64,000 nt of DNA, taken from Plantago ovata. Lineage: Eukaryota > Streptophyta > Magnoliopsida > Lamiales > Plantaginaceae. The notes below the pieces were generated by a model. It had not been told where the DNA came from. It saw only the letters and a list, made by a program, of their open reading frames with translations, and did not search any database. The DNA lies in NCBI GenBank assembly GCA_028274465.1, contig CM051457.1, positions 58,017,550 to 58,081,549 of the forward strand. The letters run 5' to 3'. Made by a program: the position numbers and the translations under genes. Positions 55,890 to 64,000 of the stretch are shown piece by piece (the first letter of the stretch is position 1; every line of letters starts with the position of its first letter).

Positions 55890-56439
55890 GATGATATGTG
55901 GAAAGGTTCGCCAAGTGTTTACTCACATATGTGGTTGTGGTTGGTAGGCTTAACATTGAAGTGCAAAGGTTTCTTCTCTTCTAATCTTTGAGGCTTTGGG
56001 GGAGTATAAGTTTCATTTTCTTTCTTGTTCATCACATTAGCCTCTCACAACTATCCTTAAATCATTCACCCAAATTAAAAGAAGAACACAAAAGTATCCA
56101 TTTACCTATCATTTTGATATTTAGTATATGTAAATTAAATCAGAAGACTCAAGAAGAAATGATCAAGGGCTAGGTCGATATCGAGATCGAGTTCGTGTTG
56201 GTCGTAAAGGTTTTCGCAACTAGCTATCTAGGAAGCTTTATCAAGGCAAGTTCCGCTAGGACTTGTGCAGTATTCAGGATTCATATTATATGTGTTATAT
56301 GTCTGAATGTATTATATGTGATTTGTCTTTGTGGTGCAATTTTATGTTTTCAGGTTCATTAGAAGTATTATATAGTAGGAATCGCGTCACACACTACGCA
56401 TGTGAAGCGTAATCTTGTAAAACAATATTGTTTTATTAA

Positions 56440-56752
56440 ATAATATATTGAAATAAATGGAGTGAATATATAATCTTCACATAATGACTTCAAACGTAAT
56501 AAAAAATAACTAATTGAGTAAATAAACTTAATATAAATGGTGTGCTATAAATGCATATAGTTTTTGTAGTTATGCAATTAATAGTTTTGAATTAAACTAT
56601 ATTAGACATACGAAAAGTATTCTTCCGATGAGTTAAGAACCATCAGATACATCTCTAGACTTTGGAAACATTCAAGTTCAAAATCTGGAATACATTTTTT
56701 TCGCATGTTAATTGGTATTCTTCATCAGTTGAATATATTGTCAAGTGCTTCA
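56440..56752 (+). repeat. Dispersed repeat, copy 1
   Basis: Shares with 60110-60400 blocks such as TATGCAATTAATAGTTTTGAA, GATGAGTTAAGAACCATC and CATCAGTTGAATATA in the same order. Preceded in both copies by a short imperfect repeat rich in GCG/CGC. Type unknown. Confidence 0.7.
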
Positions 56753-56867
56753 TAATATGATGTTTTTAGTTTCATAATATGATATTTTTAGTTATTTTTA
56801 TCGTATGATTTAAGAATAATTTAAGGTAAAAAAGACCATCGAAAAAGTCAACAAAATCAAGTGTTAC
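56753..56867. mobile_element. Right half of a Stowaway-like MITE, split by LTR L
   Basis: CATAATATGAT, GATTTAAGAATAAT, GACCATCGAAAAAGTCAA are in the order found in the MITE at 35973-36229; the MITE end GGACGGAGGAAGTA follows L at 59445-59458. Confidence 0.7.
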
Positions 56868-59429
56868 TGTAACGGTACCGATTTTTAAAATAAAATAATT
56901 CTTTCGAAAATAAGTAATTTTGAAATTCAAAGATAACGGTCTTCAATAAATGATGAGAAACGGGTTTTGGCGCGAGCTTACAAATTTTAAAGTAGAACAG
57001 AGATACGGTAACTAAAATCAAAGTCAAATTTAAATGAACAGACAGTGAGGACGAAAGAGTTTTCTTCTTATTTCTAGTAAATAAAATCCCACGAGCTCCC
57101 CAAACCCAACACTCAGTCGCTGGATGCCTAGACTTGATCTTCTTCAACAAAATCTACAAGGAATGAATTTTGAAAATAGAAAGAGTGTGAGATAAAGGAT
57201 CTCAGTGAGGTTCTAAGTTTAATAGACAGAAACATAAACGGTTTTGAAAACAAACATTTCTAGCAAGCAAAGCAGTAACAGAAACAGATAACATAGCATA
57301 GAGACAGAAACAAATAAGGTGAAGTCCGTTGGTGCAGCCGGCCTTGTTACTCCTACTCCCAGAATGCCCTTATAGCTCCCTCCAGATGGTACAACTCTAG
57401 ACAGAAACAGAAACAGAACCTACGACCCTAATAGACCTCAGCGACTTTTGCCTCGCGTCTAAAAGGGAATAGACTAGGCAATAACCAAATAAACCCGATA
57501 GTCCACACTATCCAATTCTACCTAGTTACAACCTAATCGACCGGTCACACAAACAGACAGAAACAATAACAGATAAAGTGCTCCGATAACCGAGTTACGT
57601 ATACATTCCTCCAGAAGAGTCAGTACAAACAGAAGAACACCGTACATAATAAAGTAAAATGGTCACGCATAGGGCATATTTACTTTTAAAGAAGTAGCAT
57701 ACAGAGTACAATACACATATGTTTATATACATGCATAGCACATTATCTTCCAGGTTTCAAAAAAAGAAACAAACTTTGGGGTGAACACTCATCTTAAACT
57801 TTGCGAGCAACCGTCCACAAACCACAACGAATTAAGAGCTAACAGACGGAGCACCTAAACAGAAATTGTCTAGTTACTAACTATAAGTCGAACAAAAGCA
57901 AAATGGATAAGAATAAAAAGGTCGGTGGAGGAGTAGCAAAGGAGGGGCTCGAACTCGGGACCTTTAAGTTAGTCACATAACCCTTAACCAACGAAGCTAG
58001 AAGGTAGTTAACTAATCAACTTCATCAGGGCACAAACTAATAACTTCACTAGCTTTAAGAAAACATTTTTAAAACTCAGATTTCCAAATTACCAAAGTAC
58101 CCTCACAATTATTTGCAAAACAGTACTACAGTTTCTATAAACTTCAGAATGGTCCTAAAAAGAAACTCAGATTAACAATTTAATCCAGAGATTGTGAAAT
58201 TACTAATTTACCCTCAGTAGTAAATTGCAAAACAGAACAACACTTTTCAGTAATATCGAAATAGTCCTCAATCTAGTTCACATAATAGTCAATAATCCAA
58301 TCGTTCAAGGATAAAAAGGTCAAAACAAACCAGGGGTGAAATCGTCAATTCAGTCCAAGGGTAAAACAGTCAATACACAGTCAACAGGGGCAGTTCTGTA
58401 ATTTCTAAGGTCAACTAGGGCTTAAAAGTTATTACGGGATCTACAAGGGAAAAACTGTAATTTCAATCCAGGGGCAATAACGGAAAATCAGTAACTACGT
58501 AAGGGTAAAGCCGTCCTTTTCAAGTCTCCAGGGCAATATGGTCTAATTTCTGATCTATCAAGTGCACAATGGTCCATAACCATTCGAGCAGGGGTATAAC
58601 GGCCAAAAACAGAATAAAAATCGAAGAGAAGAAGAAGAGAGATCAGTATTACTACCTTGGATCGGTATACGAAACCAAATCTGCCAATGAACCACAATAC
58701 GAGATTTGAATCCCGAAACCAAAAAAAAAAAGGAGGTAGAAAATCCGAAATGAAGAAGAATGGATCATAGAGAAGGAGAAGAGGAGAAGCCGAGATGTTT
58801 ACCGAAAAATGACAGAACGGAGCAGAGCAATCGGAACCAAACAGAATAGGGCCACGCGGTCAGGTACGCTGTCGGAGATGGGTGGTCGAGATGAGATGAT
58901 GATGAACCCGGCGGTGATGTTGATGTGATGAAGATGTTCCCTGGTCGATGATGATGTGGATGAAAAACGATGATGATGGGGATGATGTGATGAACAGGAT
59001 GGATGATGTTGATGATCTTACGGTGGTGATAATGTTGATGGATGATATATGGTGGTGGGGCAGTGGTGGTTTCCGGTGGTGGGGCAAGGAGGTGGCGGCT
59101 GGGAAGGAGGAGAGTGATAGAGAGAAAAAGAAAGAAAGAAGAAGGAAATGAAGGGAGGCAAGTAATAAATCTAGGGTTAGGGTTTAGGAGTTGATGAATG
59201 GACTTGGGCTTTTAGCAGACTGGGTAAAGTACAGTCAGATTTTTAAGTCCAAGAACTTAAATTCTAAGAATGGACTTTAAGTCTAACGAAGTGAATTCTT
59301 AGTGGTAACCAAGTCGTAGAGAAAGATCGAAAGTAATAAAATTAATTAATACTCAGAAAGTTAATTAAAATTAATTAATTAAATAATAACAAATAACTAA
59401 AATAAAATGCGAAAATACGGGTTATTACA
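56868..59429 (-). mobile_element. LTR L: complete solo LTR (Tekay-type)
   Basis: 2,562 bp, plus strand TGTAACGGTACCG...GGTTATTACA, with duplication GTTAC/GTTAT (56863-56867, 59430-59434; one mismatch). Same internal order as B: tRNA-like module 57947-57999, a GATGAT-rich stretch, telo-box CTAGGGTTAGGGTTTAG (59171-59187). No internal region. Divergence from the other copies suggests an older insertion. Confidence 0.93.
57947..57999 (-). repeat. tRNA-like module in LTR L
   Basis: Minus-strand A box TAGCTTCGTTGG and B box GTTCGAGCC, each with one change relative to copies A and B. Confidence 0.5.
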
Positions 59430-59434
59430 GTTAT

Positions 59435-61683
59435 ATTTATTATTGGACGGAGGAAGTATGTCTTTTTTTATAAGAACATATCATGGTTATTTTTAAAATT
59501 AAGTATACGTCATACAACTTTATGTTAAAAAATACAAATTTAAGAAGATAATAATAAAAAAGAAAACAATTACGTCAATAAAATTCGAACCCAACACCTT
59601 CAACTAAAATAATGATACAAATAATAGAGACAAATCACGCCAACAAGATTCGAACCAAACATCTTTAATAAAAATAATAATAAAAATAATAATAAAAATA
59701 ATGGAGAAAAATCACGCCAACAGGATTCGTACCCTACATCTTTTTTAATTAACTAATGACCCATGTACGCACCATATTGAAATTGAATAAGTAAGATCAA
59801 CGGATTAAAATTGATTGATAGGTCAATCAATTGGGTAAATCAACCGACTTATTATATTATTTTAATTCAGGGCATCTGCATTGCACGTTCATGCAAGCTA
59901 TATTGGGCCGTTTTATTGTATTTGTTTGGGCTTAACAATCTTAGTCCAAATACATTTATCTTGAATTTATTAAAAATTAAATCTAATTAAATTCAATTAA
60001 TCTTATCATTATAACATCATTTTTGTATAAAATAATATATTATTAATGCAACTAGAATTTATGTAGCACGCGTTGCGTGCTGCTGCGTGCTATAAATTGA
60101 GTGAAAAATTTACAAATAATGTATTGAATGTATCGAGTAATAAGTATACCGAATAGAAATATATACTAATTGATAATTATCAAATAACTAATTGAACTTA
60201 AGAAACGATGTCCTATAAATATATATACTTTTTGTTGTCATGCAATGAGTAGTTTTGAATTGAACGATATTAGACAGACGAAAAGTGTATTTCTCTGATG
60301 AGTTAAGAACCATCCGATACAACTGTAGTCTATTAAAACATCAGCTTTCGCATGCTAATTGGTGCTCTTCATCAGTTGAATATACTATCATGTGAGTCAT
60401 TATTTCTTGTCATTTTGCTTCGTCGACGCATTAATTATACCGATGCCTCATACTCCTATTATTATTAGATAATGAAAAGGGGCAGACATAAATAGTTGAT
60501 CGGTGGATCTCTACATGAAGGTAAAATCAATTCAATAAAAATTGATGAAAATATTAAATCCCAAAATTTAGTTTAATGATTGGGTAATCTAGAAAAATCT
60601 GACGTGAAAGAGGAAAAGAGAAGTTTCGTTTTTAGAGGGAAAAAAAACGATAAAGAGAAACAAAGAATGAATATGTTTTCCCCATCACCCTTGCCCCAAC
60701 GCCATTAATAGAAGATCCGAAGTCTTCACAAATTTTGATTTTCCATAATCTTATAAAATTTATATCAACATCAAGTTGGAAGCAAGATAAAAAAAAAAAT
60801 TAATAGAATTATTTCATCTCTCAAATTTGTCGAGCAGATGGTAAAGATATAGAAAATTGATTTCGGTACCCGAGTCATTTTTAAAAGAGAGATATCATGC
60901 CAATTGAATTTGAACCCTGGACCTTTCTACATAATGAACAAAAAAAGATAAAAAATATTACGTCAACGGGAGTCGAACCCCACACATATACTTAAAATTG
61001 ACACATATACGCACCAGATTGAATTGAGTAATAAGATTAACGGGTTAGATTCAAATTGAAAATAAATTCAACCAATTTAATCATGACTCACTATTCGTGA
61101 AATGATGAGCCTGTTCACCATAACAGGCTAGTGAACAGATGAACCTGCATGTTCAGCAAATTTGGCCCGTGAACTGCAGTTCATGGTGTTCACCTGAACC
61201 AACAACCTTAGAGTTGAACTCTCGTAGTTACGTCTGGTCTGCTTTTTCTATTATTGTCTTACGAAATTAAGCATGTCGTATGCTCTCTTATTAGCTTCGA
61301 GGGTTTAACCCTTCTATGTATTTACGTGTAACGGTTTGGACATAGTTTAACATCATCAAGAACATTAATTGTATTTGACATATTTATCGGTCAATAATTT
61401 AGAGCACTAACTATATTATGAGAATATACTCCGATATAGTTTAGAACACTAGCTAACCGTATCCGACGATTTATTTTGCAGTAATTGTGTTAGATGAGTA
61501 TATTCCACAATAACTTAGAATACTATCTACGTGCAACAAGTTTATTCCACAATTTAGAACAAGTACTATGTTCGATCTACTCCACAATAATTTATAACCA
61601 TAATTGTATCCGACGATCTATTTCTTAATAATTTAGTGTAGTAAGTTTATTCCACAATTATTTATTATTTAAAACACTAAATA
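59435..61683. other. AT-rich intergenic DNA with B-box-bearing repeats
   Basis: No protein. 59540-59760 and 60880-61030 hold short arrays built around TTCGAACC-like motifs (59584, 59648, 59726; 60909, 60972) and share a downstream segment CATATACGCACCA...GATTGAATTGAGTAATAAGAT. 60110-60400 is the second copy of the dispersed repeat. 61380-61680 has many imperfect copies of TCCACAATAATTTAGAACAC. Confidence 0.55.
60055..60400 (+). repeat. Dispersed repeat, copy 2
   Basis: See copy 1 at 56440. This copy starts with GTAGCACGCGTTGCGTGCTG, a short palindromic GC motif. The shared part begins near 60110. Confidence 0.7.
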
Positions 61684-61865
61684 TGTTGGTCCCTTTAAAC
61701 AACAAGAAAAGACTAGAGGGGGGTGAATAGTCTTTTCAAACTTTCGTCGTTTAAAAACTTTCTTAGCAAGTGCTTATTACTTTTCAGTAATGAGTTTGCT
61801 GATACTTAACTTTCTCAGCAAGCGCAAATTACTTTTCAGTAGCTAGTTTTGTTGATACTTAAAAT
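61684..61865 (-). mobile_element. Fragment of an F-family LTR, interrupted by hAT O
   Basis: TGTTGGTCCCTTTAAACAAC... matches 29198-29380 closely, in the same orientation, then breaks where hAT O begins. The rest of the LTR may lie beyond O outside the window. Confidence 0.85.
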
Positions 61866-64000
61866 CTATGTTTTAAAAAACGGGTCGAACCGGCCGGTCC
61901 GACCGGTCCGACCGTGGAAACCGGAAGTCATCGGCTTAAAGTCATCATTTAAACGCTGAAAAGCCGAGGTCCCGAAAAACGGAAAAAACGTGTGAAAACC
62001 GGCAAAACCGGTGAACCGGAAAGCCGGTGGACCGGCGCTTAAACCGTTTTTTCGGTAGATTTGCGAAAAAAAAGCAAAAAAACTCTTTTTTACAAACGGA
62101 AAGAAGAAAACTCAAAACCCTACTCATTGCCGTCATTAGACTCATTACTAGTTTCCCTCATTTGCAGTTCTTCAATCCTTCCCGTTGCTGATTCAGGTAT
62201 ATTTTTCATTTTTATTCTTGATCTTCACCTCTTCCTGTCCTCCCACATTCTTGATGGAAAAGAAGACCCACCCCATGGAATCGATTGAGTTCCGATCGAA
62301 CTATTTCTACCGATCTCTTGTTGCATTTTTCTTTACTCCATCTGCTCTGTTTTACACTTCTTAATTTACTTGATTTGCTCTTCAAATCATTGTTCGATTT
62401 GATGTGTGATTTACTATGTTTTGCGTTTCTCTGTACTCTGTAGTATACTATGTGCTGCTCTGCATTTATTTTACTTCTATTGTTGTTCTGCGTTTATTAG
62501 CTAGTGTTTATATTTGCTTGACTTTCATTTATTTGTATGCTACTATACTTGATTGATGATTCAGTTATTATAATGAATATGGAATCTTGATTGAGTTATT
62601 AGCTAGGGTGTTTATTAGTTGATTTTAGTTTCATTTAATTACATACTTGATTGATGATCATTTAATCTTGTTTGTCAGCTTATGAATATGGAATCTTCAC
62701 CGAGTCAATCTGCATCTGTCTCTCCTGCATTTACTGCATCTGCTTCAACAACGGGCAGTGCTCCTTCTTCACAGTCTCCTAATGTCCGACAAAAAACTGA
62801 TCCTGCTTGGAAACATTGCAAGGTAGTTGACACGGATGGAAAGAAGCAAACGTTGCAATGTGTGCTATGTAATAAAAAATACAAAGGTGGGGGCATCCAT
62901 AGGATGAAAGAGCATTTAGCGCACGTACCTGGAAATATTACTCCCTGTCTCGAAGCCCTTCCTCATGTTGTTCTTGAAATGAAAAGGTCAATAGAGGAAA
63001 ATAATGCCTGTAAAAGGACCAGAGGAAAAGAACATACTTCTGAAGTAGCTGGAGAAGAAATTGAGCACTTAGCTTCAGATGTGGATGAGACAGAGACTGT
63101 TGCTACTGCTACAAATAAAAGGAAGAAAACTGTTGCTGATTACATGAAAGGCATTTCATTCCTCGATGTGTCTCAGCCTAGCTTGAAAGCTTCATGGCAA
63201 ACTAAAGAAGCTAAACATCAGACAGATATGGCTTTGGCGATGTGGTTTTATCATGCTTGTATACCACTTAATGCTGTTAATTCTCCATGGTTCAGACCTG
63301 CTATGGAAAGGGTAGCACAAATGGGTAGGGGTTATCAACCTCCTAACTATCATGCCTTGAGGGTTCCGTTGCTCAAAGAAGCTAAGACTCAAGTGACACT
63401 TTCCATCAGCAATCTTCGAAGTAAATGGGCTGACAGTGGATGCACAATAATGGGGGATGGATGGAAGGATCAAAGTGGTAGGCCCTTGATTAACTTCTTG
63501 GTTTATAGTCGCTACGGGGTTGCATTCATCAAGTCTTTTGATGCAACACATGTGAAGTCAAGTTCTAACCTTTTGTGTAATCTGTTCGAAAGCATAGTGG
63601 AGATCGTGGGGCCTCAACATGTAGTTCATATGGTGACTGATAATGCTGCAAATTATAAGGGTGCTGGAAAATTGTTAAATGAAAAATATCCCAAAATACA
63701 TTGGTCTCCATGTTCTGCTCATTGCTTGAATTTGATTTTGGAAGGTATTGGAGGTTTGAATACTGTTTCATCATGTGTTTCTATTGCTTCTAAGATTTCC
63801 AGCTTTGTTTACAACAACAAATTTCCCCATGGTTGGTTGAAAGCGAGGCCGGGATGGACTGAAATTGTGAGGCCTGCAGCTACTCGGTTTGGTACCAGTT
63901 TCATTGCTTTGAAGAGTCTCTATGAACATAGAGCTGATTTGGAGGCCTTGGTTTTATGTCCAGAGTTTCGTCAAAATTGTAACAATGATAAAGGAAGGAA
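61866..64000 (+). mobile_element. Element O: hAT transposon, open at the window edge
   Basis: Left end placed at about 61866 (CTATGTTTTAAAAAACGGG) where the F-type LTR sequence stops. The first 170 bases are full of CCGG, ACCGG and CCGGT motifs, typical subterminal repeats of this hAT group. A leader exon with donor CAG/GTATAT (62197) and acceptor GTCAG (62678) may contain a 482-bp intron. The transposase follows. The right end is outside the window. Confidence 0.85.
62682..64000 (+). CDS. hAT transposase with BED finger and DUF659, N-terminal part
   Basis: Open from ATG 62682 to the end of the window, about 439 residues with no stop or frameshift. Ser-rich N-terminus; BED-type zinc finger about residues 40-80 (CVLCNKKYKGGGIHRMKEHLA); basic KRKK near residue 145; DUF659 domain from about residue 180 with GDGWKDQSGRPLINFLVY, which holds the first catalytic Asp, and HMVTDNAANYKG, the second; then WSPCSAHCLNLILE, the CX2H motif of hAT transposases. 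The catalytic Glu and the dimerisation domain would follow outside the window. It would act in the nucleus, excising and inserting the element with 8-bp duplications. Because the frame is undamaged, activity or recent activity is possible. Confidence 0.93.
   Translation, partial: MNMESSPSQSASVSPAFTASASTTGSAPSSQSPNVRQKTDPAWKHCKVVDTDGKKQTLQCVLCNKKYKGGGIHRMKEHLAHVPGNITPCLEALPHVVLEMKRSIEENNACKRTRGKEHTSEVAGEEIEHLASDVDETETVATATNKRKKTVADYMKGISFLDVSQPSLKASWQTKEAKHQTDMALAMWFYHACIPLNAVNSPWFRPAMERVAQMGRGYQPPNYHALRVPLLKEAKTQVTLSISNLRSKWADSGCTIMGDGWKDQSGRPLINFLVYSRYGVAFIKSFDATHVKSSSNLLCNLFESIVEIVGPQHVVHMVTDNAANYKGAGKLLNEKYPKIHWSPCSAHCLNLILEGIGGLNTVSSCVSIASKISSFVYNNKFPHGWLKARPGWTEIVRPAATRFGTSFIALKSLYEHRADLEALVLCPEFRQNCNNDKGR

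Larger units (their letters stand above)
52611..55960 (-). mobile_element. Element N: decayed Ty3/gypsy (Tat-type) gag-protease region
   Basis: Minus-strand fragments of a Tat-lineage gag and protease, split by hAT element M. No LTRs were recognised; edges are approximate. The post-protease sequence continues left of M (FPTLSGTGEE) with stops. Confidence 0.75.
55961..56867. other. Intergenic interval with a dispersed repeat and a MITE remnant
   Basis: No gene. 56440-56752 matches 60110-60400 (see repeat). 56753-56867 matches the right half of the Stowaway-like MITE at 35973-36229; its last 20 bases continue after LTR L at 59435-59458. Confidence 0.6.

Noticed and set aside
56615..56670. Hammerhead ribozyme core (CGATGAG... 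with GAAAC nearby; also 60295)
   Set aside because: The required CUGAUGA, stem II, GAAA spacing and closing stems are not present in either copy.
58860..59151. His/Ser-rich or Asp/Met-rich proteins in LTR L
   Set aside because: Frames of a GATGAT-type repeat; no counterpart protein in other LTR copies.

Overview
This window reads as nuclear DNA of a flowering plant, probably a eudicot. Almost every base that can be explained belongs to plant transposable elements: Ty3/gypsy (Tekay-type LTRs, Athila-like, Tat-like), Ty1/copia, L1-type LINE, CACTA, hAT and Stowaway-like MITEs. No conserved single-copy host gene, rRNA, true tRNA gene or CRISPR is visible. Family and lineage names are read from motifs and termini only; no database search was possible.

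Left part (1-30698) is one deep nest. The oldest layer is copia element F (minus strand; 5' LTR 29198-30698, gag and integrase 24953-29048, a short piece at 22160-22277, RT-RNaseH 13765-15304). Into F went solo LTR E (22278-24952, target duplication CTTGC), copia element G (plus, 15310-22159, duplication AATAT) and solo LTR A (300-13764, in three pieces). A was in turn hit by solo LTR B (780-3334, duplication CACCT), by the 8.2-kb Athila-like element C (5499-13698, duplication CTCAT) that keeps only gag and protease, and probably by LTR H (ends at 299). All junctions except the outer ends of H, A and F can be read to the base.

Middle part (30699-51726): a 5'-truncated L1 LINE (about 31675-39086) carries a 4.1-kb CACTA element J (34651-38763, duplication TCG). 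J has a five-exon transposase-accessory gene and its leader intron holds a Stowaway-like MITE (35973-36229). Next is copia element I (about 39700-51726, same family as G), split by Athila-like D sequences (41382-47367, LTR-internal-LTR-partial internal) and carrying a 679-bp hAT MITE (49861-50539) in its 3' LTR.

Right part (51727-64000): a decayed Athila-like LTR, a decayed Tat-type gag-protease element N interrupted by a 924-bp hAT element M (52929-53852, duplication CTTGACTC), solo LTR L (56868-59429) sitting in a MITE remnant, AT-rich DNA with dispersed repeats, and finally a hAT element O whose BED-finger transposase frame starts at 62682 and stays open to the window edge. O lies inside a fragment of the same LTR family as F.

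Most retroelement genes are broken. The clearest intact frames are the O transposase (truncated by the window) and exons 2-5 of the CACTA gene in J. The most noteworthy signals are RNA or DNA structures inside the elements: tRNA-like A-box/B-box modules and telo-boxes in the Tekay-type LTRs, palindrome arrays with paired changes upstream of the TATA box in the Athila-like LTRs, strong hairpins and a 4 x 45-bp repeat in the copia leader, and a recent 351-bp in-frame duplication that gives F's gag two zinc knuckles.
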